This document shows positions 25,723 through 35,585 of a stretch of DNA of 64,000 nt, piece by piece. The DNA is from Flavobacterium sp. UBA6721. Lineage in GTDB: Bacteria; Bacteroidota; Bacteroidia; Flavobacteriales; Flavobacteriaceae. Under the pieces are notes generated by a model. The model was not told the origin of the DNA. It was given only the letters and a program-made list of their open reading frames with translations, and did not search any database. The position numbers were made by a program, and so were the translations under genes. The DNA lies in assembly GCA_002454195.1 (NCBI GenBank), contig DKIJ01000039.1:8042-72041 (forward strand), given 5' to 3'. Position 1 is the first letter of the stretch; every line of letters starts with the position of its first letter.

Positions 25723-28185
25723 TTGAAGAAAAGTAAGTTAGGTTATATTTTTATTGCATTTTGGATTAGTTTTTCGGCTTTGGCACAATTAGCAAAGGTG
25801 AAAGGGATTGTCCTGAATGCTAAGCAACAGGCAGTTAGTGATGTTACTATTTCGTTTTTAGGACATGCTACCCAATCGGATGATAATGGTTATTATTCGA
25901 TAAAAGTGCCTGTAAATAAAAAAATAAATCTAGTTTTCAGTCATTTAACCTATAAAAAAGTTACTATTTCTTTGTTGTTAAAAAATAGTTCTGATTATGA
26001 ATTGAATTTGGTTTTGGATGAATTTGCTGAGCAAATGGGAGAAATTATTGTTTCAAAAGATAAGACGACTCAGATACAAGGAATTACTACACTTTCAGCA
26101 GAAGTAATAAAAAAAATGCCAGGAGCTAATGCTGGAATCGAAAATGTTCTAAAAACTTTGGCTGGAGTCAATTCTAACAACGAAATGAGTACGCAATATT
26201 CTGTTCGTGGTGGGAATTATGATGAAAATTTAGTCTATGTAAACGATGTTGAAATATACCGTCCTTTTTTGATTCGTTCTGGCCAGCAAGAGGGTTTGAG
26301 TTTTGTGAATTCGGATTTAGTTCAAAATATCCATTTTTCTGCTGGTGGATTTCAGGCAAAATATGGTGATAAATTAGCTTCTGTTTTAGATATTACCTAT
26401 CGAAATCCAACTCGATTTGGGGCTTCTTTTGAAGCGAGTTTGCTAGGTGGAAGTGTCGCAGTTGATGCTATTTCAAAAAATAAAAAATGGACTTCGGTTA
26501 CCGCAGTGCGTTATCGCAACAATAGTCTATTGGTGAATAGTCAAGACACCCAAACGAATTATAGACCAACGTTTGTTGATGTTCAAACGAATGTGAATTA
26601 TAAAGCTTCAGCAAAATGGGATTGGAGTTTTTTAGGGAATATTTCGCAAAATAAATACCATTACCAACCTTTAATTCGGAATACTAAATTTGGGACAATT
26701 GATAATCCGATGCAGTTAACGGTATATTATGAAGGGCAAGAAAATGATGCTTACACGACTTATTTTGGGGCATTAAAAACTAGTTTTCAGGCTACCGATA
26801 ATTTAAAATTTAAATTCATTAATTCGGTTTTTCATACTATTGAACAAGAGTATTTTGATATTTTGGCACAATATCTTTTAACAGACAATACAACTGGTAT
26901 AGGGTCAGATACTTATGAAAGTAATTATGCAAATGGAATAGGTTCGCAACTTAATCATGCTCGAAATGATTTAGATGCCTTGATTGTAAATAGTGAGATA
27001 AAAGGCTTTTACGATTGGAATAAATGTAATCTTGAATTTGGGGTAAAATATACTCGTGAATCGATTCGAGATCGAGTTAGAGAGTGGGAAGTTGTGGATT
27101 CGGCAGGGTTTTCGGTTAATCCACGCATTCTTGAGTTTTCAAGAGAAGATCAGCCTGATGTTTCATTTGTAGGTCCATTGGCTCCTTATCGAAGTGTTTT
27201 TGCAACAAATTTTAATACAATAAATCGTTTTTCGGCTTATGTTCAATGGAATTCTAAAACCAATTTAGAAAAAGCCGAACTCTGGTATACTTTGGGTGCT
27301 CGAATGCAAAATTGGAATGTTACGGGTACGAATTCTTCGGCTAATTCGCAAATGGTTATTAGTCCTAGAGCGCAATTGGCACTCAAGCCTAATTGGAAAA
27401 AAGATATGATTTTTAGGATTTCTGGAGGTTATTATTTTCAGCCTCCTTTTTATCGAGAACTCCGAAATGCTTCGGGAGCAGTTCAGGAGGGTGTAAAAGC
27501 GCAGCAATCCGTTCATTTTGTGTTGGGGAATGATTATAATTTTAAAATGTGGAATAGACCATTTAAATTGGTTTCGGAGGTGTATTATAAAACGTTAACG
27601 AATGTCAATACCAACAGTATAGATAATGTTAGAATTCGTTATGTAGCTAATAACAATGCAAAAGCCTATGCCCAAGGAGTTGATTTTCGATTAAATGGTG
27701 AATTTGTGCCAGGTACCGAATCTTGGTTTAGTTTTGGTTATTTAAAAACGGAAGAAAACAGTGAAAATAGAGGATATATTGCTCGCCCTACGGATCAGAG
27801 ATTAAAGTTTGCGGTTTTGTTTCAAGATTATATGCCTTCTATTCCTAGTATGCGTTTGTATTTGAATTTGGTTTATAATACTGGTTTACCTGGAGGTGCG
27901 CCTTCCTATGCAGATGCGTATCAATACCAAAATAGGTTAAATGATTATAGAAGAGTAGATATTGGATTTTCAAAAGTATTGATTGATGCTAATTTGCCAA
28001 ATAAAAAATCTTGGTTTGGGAATTTTAAAGAATTAGCTATTGGACTAGAAATATTTAATTTATTTAATAATCAAAATGCGATTACGAATACTTGGGTTCG
28101 AGATGTGTATACCAAAAACGAATATGCAGTACCCAATTATATGACAACAAGAGTATTCAATGTTAAATTGACAGCTAAGTTGTAA
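25723..28185 (+). CDS. TonB-dependent receptor with carboxypeptidase-like N-terminal domain
   Basis: An 820-residue outer-membrane receptor. It starts with TTG (25723) 11 nt after the peptidase stop; no ATG is nearby, and the signal peptide (GYIFIAFWISFSALAQ) follows directly. Residues about 24-105 are a carboxypeptidase-regulatory-like domain (KGIVLNAKQQAVSDVTISF). The plug domain contains MPGANAGIENVLKTLAGV and QYSVRGGNYDENLVYVNDV; the rest is a 22-strand barrel ending FNVKLTAKL. No SusD partner is present, so it is not a classic Sus pair. Substrate unknown; coupling to an M23 peptidase hints at an envelope role. Confidence 0.9.
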   Translation: MKKSKLGYIFIAFWISFSALAQLAKVKGIVLNAKQQAVSDVTISFLGHATQSDDNGYYSIKVPVNKKINLVFSHLTYKKVTISLLLKNSSDYELNLVLDEFAEQMGEIIVSKDKTTQIQGITTLSAEVIKKMPGANAGIENVLKTLAGVNSNNEMSTQYSVRGGNYDENLVYVNDVEIYRPFLIRSGQQEGLSFVNSDLVQNIHFSAGGFQAKYGDKLASVLDITYRNPTRFGASFEASLLGGSVAVDAISKNKKWTSVTAVRYRNNSLLVNSQDTQTNYRPTFVDVQTNVNYKASAKWDWSFLGNISQNKYHYQPLIRNTKFGTIDNPMQLTVYYEGQENDAYTTYFGALKTSFQATDNLKFKFINSVFHTIEQEYFDILAQYLLTDNTTGIGSDTYESNYANGIGSQLNHARNDLDALIVNSEIKGFYDWNKCNLEFGVKYTRESIRDRVREWEVVDSAGFSVNPRILEFSREDQPDVSFVGPLAPYRSVFATNFNTINRFSAYVQWNSKTNLEKAELWYTLGARMQNWNVTGTNSSANSQMVISPRAQLALKPNWKKDMIFRISGGYYFQPPFYRELRNASGAVQEGVKAQQSVHFVLGNDYNFKMWNRPFKLVSEVYYKTLTNVNTNSIDNVRIRYVANNNAKAYAQGVDFRLNGEFVPGTESWFSFGYLKTEENSENRGYIARPTDQRLKFAVLFQDYMPSIPSMRLYLNLVYNTGLPGGAPSYADAYQYQNRLNDYRRVDIGFSKVLIDANLPNKKSWFGNFKELAIGLEIFNLFNNQNAITNTWVRDVYTKNEYAVPNYMTTRVFNVKLTAKL

Positions 28186-28256
28186 ACGCAGCAAGCAAGC
28201 TGTATTTAGGATATCATAAATTACCTTTAAAATTCAAAAGCATTTTTAAAAATCAC

Positions 28257-28264
28257 TACATTTG
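28257..28264 (+). promoter_or_regulatory. -7 promoter box of the EF-hand lipoprotein gene
   Basis: TACATTTG, 22 nt before the ATG at 28287. No TTG at 19 nt upstream. Confidence 0.5.
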
Positions 28265-28286
28265 AAAATATTTTAATGAGAGCCCT

Positions 28287-28997
28287 ATGAAAACTGTACA
28301 AATCGTATTGATGAATATTGCCATTTTGCTTTTAGTAAGTTGTAAAGAAGAGGTAGAGAAACCAAAAGTAATTTATGGCGATAAACCAGTTACAAAGTTT
28401 GATTCTACACAAATTTCAGTGGCTGATTTGCCTATTCAGATGGAAGGTACAGACTACTTGATTCATCCAGTAGGCGATTTGAGAGTTTATGAAAAAGGGG
28501 CTAAGGCAAAATATGGTTCTTCAAGCGTGATTGATTTAAGTTTTACTATTTCTAATTTAGGCGATGAAGAAATTACGGGTTATTTGCAAAATTTAAAATT
28601 CCAAAAAATAGATTCCGATTCTTTAACTTCGTTAACAGAGAAGCCTGCATTAATTTTAACGGCAACCTATTTAAAAGCTATTGCAGATAAAACAAAGAAA
28701 CAAATCTTAGTTTACACTATGTATGATGTAGATACAAATAAAGACGGGAAATTAGATACGAGTGATATCAAAGCTTTGTATTTAAGTGATATTAGTGGAG
28801 CAAATTTCACAAAGATTTCAGCAAATTTTGAAGAGTTGATTGATTGGAATTTAATTGAATCTAAAAACCGTTTGTATTTTAGAACTGTAGAGGATACCAA
28901 TAAAAATGGACAATTTGATAAGAATGATGTATTGCATTATAATTACATCAATCTGTTAGATACTGACTGGGAAGTAAAAAATTATAAACCTATTTAA
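28287..28997 (+). CDS. lipoprotein with two EF-hand-like calcium loops
   Basis: A 236-residue lipoprotein: the signal ends LLVSC (Cys19). Two Asp-rich loops, DVDTNKDGKLDTSDI (about 147-161) and DTNKNGQFDKNDV (about 203-215), match the EF-hand or dockerin calcium-binding pattern DxDxDGxxD. The segment between them is beta-rich. I do not recognise a named family. It is preceded by its own -7 box and its end overlaps the convergent DUF2971 gene by 4 nt. Confidence 0.65.
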   Translation: MKTVQIVLMNIAILLLVSCKEEVEKPKVIYGDKPVTKFDSTQISVADLPIQMEGTDYLIHPVGDLRVYEKGAKAKYGSSSVIDLSFTISNLGDEEITGYLQNLKFQKIDSDSLTSLTEKPALILTATYLKAIADKTKKQILVYTMYDVDTNKDGKLDTSDIKALYLSDISGANFTKISANFEELIDWNLIESKNRLYFRTVEDTNKNGQFDKNDVLHYNYINLLDTDWEVKNYKPI

Positions 28998-29695
28998 ATC
29001 AAAATATCACTTTCTAAATCCGATTTTTCAATATCGAAATCAAAACCCAATTGTTTCATAAGTTCGATAACCAAATTTTTATACCAATTTTCAGATTTAG
29101 GGTGAATGTAGATTTTTTCAATTAGTTGATTGATGTCTACATTTATTTTCAAACCATCATTGAGTTTTATGTTCTGTTTTGATACATCTGTAATCACTCT
29201 TACTTCACGTTCATATTGAAAACTTTTTCGTTTAAATAAAAATGGGAAAAAGGAATCATCAAAAGGGATGTATTCTTTTTTGTAGTCGATATAGTTGACT
29301 TCGCCAATATATTGTTTAAAATTAGTTTCAAGGTCTAATGATTTTTGCAATCTTCCGATGGTGGATTGAATGGCTAAACCTTCACTATTTTGCGTAAAAA
29401 TTTGCCACATGGCAAAAGATTCGTATTCGTTAATATGCCAACTACTAATCGCTATTTTCTCCCTGTGCGTTTTGTAATAATTTAGAAAATCAGGATTGTT
29501 TGTCGCTAATTTTTTTATTTCTTCATAGGTGGGTTCACTAAACGTACCTTCGTATTGGTCTTCAAATTTGTCTGAACGCGACATGAATAACTTTTGCGAA
29601 AGCAATAAATCTAAAAATTTGGACAAGTCTAAATATTTCCAAATTACCGTATCGGTGTTTTCGGTAAGTTTAATATTTGAATTGTTGCTGTACAT
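28994..29695 (-). CDS. DUF2971 family protein
   Basis: A 233-residue protein with the DUF2971 pattern: WKYLDLSKFLDLLLSQKLFMSRSDKFEDQYEG near the N-terminus, ISSWHINEYESFAMWQIF in the middle, and QYEREVRVI near residue 180. DUF2971 genes are frequent in defence and mobile regions, but no biochemical role is settled. It converges on the EF-hand lipoprotein gene with overlapping ends. It shares the acidic-Arg-x-x-Arg motif with the AbiGi-like protein at 2350-3126, suggesting a distant relation. Confidence 0.8.
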   Translation of the reverse strand: MYSNNSNIKLTENTDTVIWKYLDLSKFLDLLLSQKLFMSRSDKFEDQYEGTFSEPTYEEIKKLATNNPDFLNYYKTHREKIAISSWHINEYESFAMWQIFTQNSEGLAIQSTIGRLQKSLDLETNFKQYIGEVNYIDYKKEYIPFDDSFFPFLFKRKSFQYEREVRVITDVSKQNIKLNDGLKINVDINQLIEKIYIHPKSENWYKNLVIELMKQLGFDFDIEKSDLESDILI

Positions 29696-29776
29696 TTTTT
29701 TTAGAATTAAAAAAGATACTATAAAGGTAGTGCTCGTTTTTGAATCTAAAATAAGTAAAGGTTAATTTTTAATTAT

Positions 29777-31606
29777 TTATTCAAAAGATTGCAGCATTAC
29801 CAATTTGTTGTATGCGCCGTTTAGAGCAATTAATTCTTCGTGAGTCCCTTGTTCAACAATTTTTCCTTTTTTCATAACCACAATAACATCTGCTTTTTGA
29901 ATGGTTGAAAGGCGGTGGGCTATAACAATCGAGGTGCGATTTTGCATCATGTTTTCTAAAGCTAGCTGTACAAATTTTTCGCTTTCGGTGTCCAGGGCAG
30001 AAGTGGCCTCGTCTAAAATCATAATAGGCGGGTTTTTCAAAACGGCACGAGCAATAGATAAACGTTGTTTTTGCCCTCCTGAAAGTTTGTTCCCACTATC
30101 ACCAATGTTGGTGTAAATTCCGTTAGGTAGGTCTTTTACAAATTCATACGCATTAGCAATTTTTAAGGCTTCAATTATTTCTTCATCGGTGGCATCTTGT
30201 TTTCCTAAAGAAACATTCGCTTTTATACTATCGTTAAAAAGAATACTGTCTTGGGTGACTAATCCCATTAAAGAACTTAAGGATTCTAAGTTAATATCTT
30301 TGATGTCAACTCCGTCAATACTAATGGAACCATCTTGCACATCATAAAATCGTGTAAGTAGGTTAGCAATAGTGCTTTTTCCGCTTCCAGATTGTCCAAC
30401 TAATGCAACAGTTTGTCCTTTTTTGATTTGGATAGAGAAATCTTTTAAAACAGCCTCTTTTTCATATTTGAAATTAATGTTTTTAATAGCTATTTCTGAA
30501 TTAAAAGAATCTTTTAAAACCGCATTTTCTTTTGAAGTGATTTCGTTTTCAACTTCTAAAACGTCAAATACACGTTCTGCTGCAGCTAAACCATTTTTAA
30601 CAGCATAAGAGGCTTTTGAGATTGCTTTTGCAGGTGTAAGAATGTTAAATGCTAATGTTAGGTAAACGATAAAAGAAGAACCTTCTAAGGAGTGATCAAC
30701 TAAAACTAAGTTTCCTCCATAAAAAAGTAACGTAGCAATCGTTGTAATTCCTAAAAATTCACTCAATGGAGTTGCCAAATTGTTTTTGGTTCCAATGCTG
30801 TTGGATAAATTCAATAAACGCGTTACGGATTGGTTGAATTTATTTTTAAAGTTAGGTTCGGCATTGTAACTTTTAATGACTTTCAAACCGCCTAAACTTT
30901 CGTCTACAATAGAAATAAGAAAACCGCTTTCCTGTTGTGCTTGTAGTGATTTGGCTCTCAGGTTTTTAGCTACTCTGGAGATTATTAATCCAGCAACTGG
31001 CATGAAAACAAGTACAAACAACGTTAGTTTTGTACTGATAACAAACATAGTCACTAGCGCAAATATGATGGTTAAAGGTTCTTTTACAACAAGTTCCAAA
31101 ATTGAAAAGAAAGAGTTTTGTACCTCGTTTACATCTCCTAACATTCGAGCCATAACATCACCTTTTCTTTTTTCAGAGTAATACGAAATGGGTAGTTCGA
31201 CTATTTTGTCATACATTGATTTTCTTAAATCTTTAAGCACCCCATTTTTGAGATGCATAATATGATATGAGGCTAAATAGTTGAATAAATTTTTGAATAA
31301 AAAGGTAATAATAACTAGTCCTACAACAAATAATAAGGCATATTGTATGCTGTTTTCTTTCGTAAATTCTGAAATTCTATAATAGAGTAATTCAGTAACA
31401 TAATCTTTAATATTGCCAATTCCTTTATATACAGGTTCTTTGTATACTGCTTTATTTTTTCCAAAAAGTACCTCTAATACTGGAAAAAGTGTAAGCATCG
31501 AAATGGTGCTAAACAAGGCATATAAAATGTTATATATTATGTTCCATACAATATTAGATTTATATGGTTTTGTGTAAGGTATTAGTTTTATTAAATTTTT
31601 ATCCAT
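29777..31606 (-). CDS. MsbA-like ABC exporter (fused permease and ATPase)
   Basis: A 609-residue half-transporter that works as a dimer. Six membrane segments fill about residues 20-330. The ATPase domain has Walker A GQSGSGKST, signature KLSGGQKQRLSIARA, Walker B MILDEATSALD and the H-loop AHRLS. The closest common relatives are lipid A and lipid-linked exporters, which fits the neighbouring sugar genes. It lies 5 nt downstream of the phosphohexomutase gene, so the two are one transcript. Confidence 0.9.
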   Translation of the reverse strand: MDKNLIKLIPYTKPYKSNIVWNIIYNILYALFSTISMLTLFPVLEVLFGKNKAVYKEPVYKGIGNIKDYVTELLYYRISEFTKENSIQYALLFVVGLVIITFLFKNLFNYLASYHIMHLKNGVLKDLRKSMYDKIVELPISYYSEKRKGDVMARMLGDVNEVQNSFFSILELVVKEPLTIIFALVTMFVISTKLTLFVLVFMPVAGLIISRVAKNLRAKSLQAQQESGFLISIVDESLGGLKVIKSYNAEPNFKNKFNQSVTRLLNLSNSIGTKNNLATPLSEFLGITTIATLLFYGGNLVLVDHSLEGSSFIVYLTLAFNILTPAKAISKASYAVKNGLAAAERVFDVLEVENEITSKENAVLKDSFNSEIAIKNINFKYEKEAVLKDFSIQIKKGQTVALVGQSGSGKSTIANLLTRFYDVQDGSISIDGVDIKDINLESLSSLMGLVTQDSILFNDSIKANVSLGKQDATDEEIIEALKIANAYEFVKDLPNGIYTNIGDSGNKLSGGQKQRLSIARAVLKNPPIMILDEATSALDTESEKFVQLALENMMQNRTSIVIAHRLSTIQKADVIVVMKKGKIVEQGTHEELIALNGAYNKLVMLQSFE

Positions 31607-31611
31607 TAGTA

Positions 31612-33339
31612 TTATTTCAATTGCATTTCAGAAATTATAGCCGCAATTTTTTGATCTAAATAAGCTTCTACTTCGTTAAAGTTTTCTACTGCATCCAGTT
31701 CAGTGTTTACACTGATGTAGAATTTGATTTTTGGTTCTGTACCACTTGGTCTTGCACAAATTTTAGAACCGTCTTCAGTGTAATAAATCAATACATTTGA
31801 TTTTGGCATGTCCATTACAGATTCTGAATTGTCTAATAGGTTTTTTGCAATAGATGATTGGTAATCTTCAATCATAACTACGCGTTGTCCGTTGATTTCT
31901 TTTAATGGATTTTCTCTTAAATCAATCATCATTTGATTGATTTCTTGTAGGCCTTCCATTCCTTTTTTAGTTAAGGAAACTAAATATTCTTTGTACAAAC
32001 CGTGGTCAACGTATAAGTTTAGTAATTCTTTGTAGACACTACTTCCGTTAGCTTTAGCTTGTGCCGCTACTTCACAAATTAACAAGGTGGCTGCAACAGC
32101 ATCTTTATCTCTAACAGCGTCTCCTACCATGTAACCAAAACTTTCTTCTCCCCCTCCAATGAATTGTAATTCAGGGAAGTCTTTAATCATTTTAGCAATC
32201 CATTTGAAACCGGTTAATCCTACTTTGAATTGAACACCGTAAGCAGAAGCCAATTCCATAATCATAGGAGTAGATACAATAGTAGATCCTACAAATTGTT
32301 TTCCGTCGATTTTAGCTGCTTTTTTCCATTTTTCTAATAAAAAGGCAGTCATTAAAATCATTGTTTGGTTTCCATTCAATAAGGTCATTTTCCCTTCGTT
32401 GTTGCGAACGGCAATTCCTAAACGGTCGCAATCAGGATCTGTACCAATAACGATATCTGCATTCGTTTTATCTGCAAGTTCTAATGCAAGAGTTAAAGCT
32501 TCTGGTTCTTCCGGATTTGGTGATTTTACCGTAGGGAAATCTCCGTTAGGTGCTTCTTGTTCTTTTACAATTTGAACATTTTTATATCCCGCTTGCGCTA
32601 AAGTTTCAGGAGTTACAGTAATTGAAGTTCCATGCAATGAAGTGAAAACAATGTTAAGGTTGTCTTTTGCTTCGGCTGTAGTATTAAAACTAGCATTTTC
32701 AACTGTCGATTTGATGAAAGCTTGATCAACATCTTTATCGATGTATTCGATCAAATTTTCATTGGCGTCAAATTTGATTTCGTTGTAATTTAATTTTTCA
32801 ATGGCATTGATAATAGCCTCATCTTCTGGAGGAACAATTTGGCCACCATCTTGCCAGTATACTTTATATCCATTGTATTCTGGTGGATTGTGAGAAGCAG
32901 TAAGTACAATACCGCATTGGCATCCCAAATATCTCAAAGCGAATGATAATTCAGGTGTAGGTCTTAAATCAGAGAATAGATAAACATGGATTCCATTGGC
33001 TGAAAAGACATCGGCTACTACTTTAGCTAATGTTTTACTGTTATGACGACAGTCAAAAGCAATAACCGCTTTTATGGGTTGATTTGGGAAAACTGATTTT
33101 AGATAGTTGGAAAGTCCATGAGTACTTTTTCCAAGCGTATATTTATTGATACGGTTGTTTCCTACTCCCATAATACCACGCATCCCCCCAGTTCCAAATT
33201 CAAGATTTTTATAAAAACTTTCTTCAATTTCTTTAGGTGATGATGCTAATAATTGTTGTAATTCTTCTTGAGTTTTAGCATCAAATATAGGGCTTTGCCA
33301 TTCATTAACGGCATCTAAAATGTTTTGTTTCAATTCCAT
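31612..33339 (-). CDS. phospho-sugar mutase (phosphoglucomutase/phosphomannomutase)
   Basis: A 575-residue alpha-D-phosphohexomutase that moves phosphate between C1 and C6 of hexoses. It shows the phosphoserine loop TASHNPPEYNGYK (S149), the metal loop DPDCDRLG, the sugar loop GGEESFGY and the phosphate loop RPSGTEPKIKFY. The length fits the long bacterial type related to PGM2/PgcA. It probably supplies sugar phosphates for envelope polysaccharide. The gene group DUF4199-GT2-mutase-exporter shares one strand. Confidence 0.92.
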   Translation of the reverse strand: MELKQNILDAVNEWQSPIFDAKTQEELQQLLASSPKEIEESFYKNLEFGTGGMRGIMGVGNNRINKYTLGKSTHGLSNYLKSVFPNQPIKAVIAFDCRHNSKTLAKVVADVFSANGIHVYLFSDLRPTPELSFALRYLGCQCGIVLTASHNPPEYNGYKVYWQDGGQIVPPEDEAIINAIEKLNYNEIKFDANENLIEYIDKDVDQAFIKSTVENASFNTTAEAKDNLNIVFTSLHGTSITVTPETLAQAGYKNVQIVKEQEAPNGDFPTVKSPNPEEPEALTLALELADKTNADIVIGTDPDCDRLGIAVRNNEGKMTLLNGNQTMILMTAFLLEKWKKAAKIDGKQFVGSTIVSTPMIMELASAYGVQFKVGLTGFKWIAKMIKDFPELQFIGGGEESFGYMVGDAVRDKDAVAATLLICEVAAQAKANGSSVYKELLNLYVDHGLYKEYLVSLTKKGMEGLQEINQMMIDLRENPLKEINGQRVVMIEDYQSSIAKNLLDNSESVMDMPKSNVLIYYTEDGSKICARPSGTEPKIKFYISVNTELDAVENFNEVEAYLDQKIAAIISEMQLK

Positions 33340-33467
33340 ATTTTGTCGCGTATTGATTCTTGTTTTGTATAATTGGTTGTTTCTAGTCTTTATAGATATG
33401 ATTTATTTAAAGCGAAAACGAAATTTAATAAAATAATCGGTTTGATTTAACAAACAATCCGAACATC

Positions 33468-34427
33468 TTATAAAAAATTAATTTCATTTGAAATTTTATA
33501 TCGCTCTTCGTTATTTTTTGTACGTAAAATGATTTCGCCTAAGAATCCGGCTAAAAACATTTGAGTACCAATAACCATAGTGGTTAGTGCAATGTAAAAC
33601 CAAGGATTACTAGTAACTAAACTATAAGGCATGTTGTTGTACATATGATATAATTTAGAAAAACCAATATATCCAGCAAGTAAAAATCCGATGATGAACA
33701 TTAACGAACCTAAAGCTCCAAAAAAGTGCATCGGTCTTTTGCCAAATCGGGATAAGAACCAAATGGTAATTAAGTCAAGAAAACCGTTAATAAAACGTTC
33801 CATTCCAAATTTAGTCTCCCCGTATTTTCTGGCTTGATGTTGTACTACTTTTTCGCCAATTTTCCCAAATCCAGCATTTTTTGCTAAAACAGGAATGTAA
33901 CGGTGCATTTCGCCCGAAACCTCGATGTTTTTTACCACAACATTTCGGTATGCTTTTAGTCCACAATTAAAATCGTTTAATTCGACACCTGAAGTTTTAC
34001 GTGCTGCCCAGTTGAATAATTTTGATGGTAAATTTTTGGCTACAACCGAGTCGTAACGTTTCTTTTTCCAGCCCGAAACTAAATCAAACTGTTGTTTAGT
34101 GATCATGTCGTACAATCCAGGGATTTCTTCTGGGCTGTCTTGAAGATCAGCGTCCATAGTGATAATAACATCACCCTGTGCTTTTGCAAAACCAGCATGT
34201 AATGCTTGTGATTTTCCGAAATTTTTCATGAATCGGATTCCTTTTACATGAGTGTTTTCAGTAGCAAAACTTCGAATAATAGACCATGAATTATCGGTGC
34301 TTCCGTCATCTAAGAAAATAATTTCATAAGAATATCGGTTTTCTTGCATTACTTTAATAATCCAAGTATAAAGCTCTTTTAGTGATTCTTCTTCGTTAAG
34401 AAGTGGTATTAGTATGGATAGATTCAT
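33468..34427 (-). CDS. family 2 glycosyltransferase, undecaprenyl/dolichol-phosphate type
   Basis: A 319-residue GT2 enzyme. The GT-A domain contains SILIPLLNEEESL, FLDDGSTDNSW and MDADLQDSPEE with the metal-binding DxD. Two C-terminal membrane segments (about 235-258 and 270-295) mark it as a membrane polyprenyl-phosphate sugar transferase similar to DPM1/GtrB. It probably loads a sugar onto undecaprenyl phosphate. It lies 5 nt downstream of the DUF4199 gene. The sugar cannot be predicted. Confidence 0.88.
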   Translation of the reverse strand: MNLSILIPLLNEEESLKELYTWIIKVMQENRYSYEIIFLDDGSTDNSWSIIRSFATENTHVKGIRFMKNFGKSQALHAGFAKAQGDVIITMDADLQDSPEEIPGLYDMITKQQFDLVSGWKKKRYDSVVAKNLPSKLFNWAARKTSGVELNDFNCGLKAYRNVVVKNIEVSGEMHRYIPVLAKNAGFGKIGEKVVQHQARKYGETKFGMERFINGFLDLITIWFLSRFGKRPMHFFGALGSLMFIIGFLLAGYIGFSKLYHMYNNMPYSLVTSNPWFYIALTTMVIGTQMFLAGFLGEIILRTKNNEERYKISNEINFL

Positions 34428-34432
34428 CGATT

Positions 34433-34966
34433 TTATGCTTGTGATGGGGTTTTGCTTTTAAAGAATGCGGCCAAAATTAAACCAAAAATAGTACAGAAAA
34501 CAATATTTGATAAGGATCCTTTTAATAATCCCATAACCGAAAATTGATCGTTCTCTTTCAAATCTTTAATTGCATTATTGATTGTTGCTGCTGGAGCATT
34601 GAATTTTTCCATTGCAGACACCATATATTTAATGGTAAGTTCTTTTATTGTTATTTTGGCTGCAGGATCAATAAGATTGAATAGTATAATATTAAAGACA
34701 ACTGAGATTCCTATACCGATTAAGGCTGAGATGAAATAAGTAGTAAAAGCGTCTTTAAAAGTGTAAATTCCTGTGAATTCTTTTTTTGTTTTGACCAATA
34801 ATACAATTGCAATGGTTAAATACAATGCTATATTTCCGAAACCAATCCAAGGTGAGGTGAATAAATTTAAGTCAATGCTGTATATTAAAGTGGTTGTTAA
34901 AACAGAAGCTAATCCAGTTATAATTCCAAATGTTATTCCGTTTTTTTTTATAGTTTCGTGAATCAT
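34433..34966 (-). CDS. DUF4199 membrane protein
   Basis: A 177-residue inner-membrane protein with four hydrophobic segments (about 12-30, 42-58, 75-97 and 148-168). The helix between the third and fourth, rich in K and E, contains AMEKFNAPAATINNAI, a typical DUF4199 stretch. Function unknown. It is the first gene of a four-gene same-strand group with the GT2, mutase and exporter genes. Confidence 0.78.
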   Translation of the reverse strand: MIHETIKKNGITFGIITGLASVLTTTLIYSIDLNLFTSPWIGFGNIALYLTIAIVLLVKTKKEFTGIYTFKDAFTTYFISALIGIGISVVFNIILFNLIDPAAKITIKELTIKYMVSAMEKFNAPAATINNAIKDLKENDQFSVMGLLKGSLSNIVFCTIFGLILAAFFKSKTPSQA

Positions 34967-35067
34967 TGTTGGTGACTTTCAATTAAGCAACAAATATAGT
35001 AAATCCCACTATATTGAAACGTAAAAAACTGTTTTTAGCTGTTTGAATAAAAAAAAGAAATAAACAT

Positions 35068-35096
35068 TTGTTTATTAAAAAATAATTGTATTTTTG
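35068..35096 (+). promoter_or_regulatory. promoter of rpmE2
   Basis: TTG (35068-35070), 18-nt spacer, TATTTTTG (35089-35096) followed by CATC: a near-perfect Bacteroidetes promoter. It implies a 5' UTR of about 105 nt. Confidence 0.75.
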
Positions 35097-35128
35097 CATC
35101 CTCGAAATTAATACTAATAAAATAAAAA

Positions 35129-35185
35129 GCTATAGTGAGTTTATACCTTTTCTGTTAAAAGGAAAGCTTCAAAATAAATTATAGC
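35129..35185 (+). promoter_or_regulatory. structured 5' leader of the L31 gene
   Basis: In the long untranslated leader, GCTATA (35129-35134) pairs with TATAGC (35180-35185), and inside it CCTTTT (35146-35151) pairs with AAAAGG (35157-35162). This nested hairpin is a good candidate for a ribosomal-protein leader through which L31 represses its own mRNA. The binding protein is inferred from position only. Confidence 0.5.
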
Positions 35186-35208
35186 CAAACAAATAAAAAA
35201 GATTCAAG

Positions 35209-35460
35209 ATGAAAAAAGGTGTACACCCAGAAAATTACAGATTAGTTGCATTTAAAGACATGTCTAATGATGACGTTTTTATCACTAAATCTACAGCAGA
35301 AACTAAAGAAACAATTGTACACGAAGGTGTAGAATATCCAGTTGTTAAAATGGAGATTTCTAGAACTTCTCACCCTTTTTATACAGGTAAATCTAAACTT
35401 ATCGATACTGCTGGACGTATTGATAAATTCAAAACTAAATACGCTAAACATATTAAATAA
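35209..35460 (+). CDS. rpmE2: type B 50S ribosomal protein L31
   Basis: An 83-residue ribosomal protein. [19 protein letters not shown] and [20 protein letters not shown] are typical of L31. It lacks the Cys pairs of the zinc-binding type A form, so it is the zinc-independent type B. It has a consensus promoter, a structured leader and its own terminator. Confidence 0.96.
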   Translation: MKKGVHPENYRLVAFKDMSNDDVFITKSTAETKETIVHEGVEYPVVKMEISRTSHPFYTGKSKLIDTAGRIDKFKTKYAKHIK

Positions 35461-35484
35461 TTTTAATTTGTTTTATTATACAGT

Positions 35485-35511
35485 AAGCCTTCCTTTCGGA
35501 AGGCTTTTTTA
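35485..35511 (+). terminator. intrinsic terminator of rpmE2
   Basis: AGCCTTCC (35486-35493), loop TTTC, GGAAGGCT (35498-35505), then six T. Confidence 0.92.
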
Positions 35512-35534
35512 TTTTTATCTCTACAAAAACTTTG

Positions 35535-35542
35535 TAACTTTG
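35535..35542 (+). promoter_or_regulatory. -7 promoter box of the GlmU-like gene
   Basis: TAACTTTG, 43 nt before the ATG at 35586 and 24 nt after the L31 terminator. Confidence 0.5.
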
Positions 35543-35585
35543 GCTTGTGTAAAGGATAAATCACAAAAAATCAACCAACAACTTT

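Noticed and set aside
27265..27516. Reverse-strand frame inside the TonB receptor gene
   Set aside because: It has no start context or domain and lies fully within a well-supported forward gene.
25723..28185. TonB receptor as part of a SusC/SusD polysaccharide locus
   Set aside because: No SusD-like gene follows, and the receptor is shorter than most SusC proteins; the next gene is an EF-hand-like lipoprotein with its own promoter.
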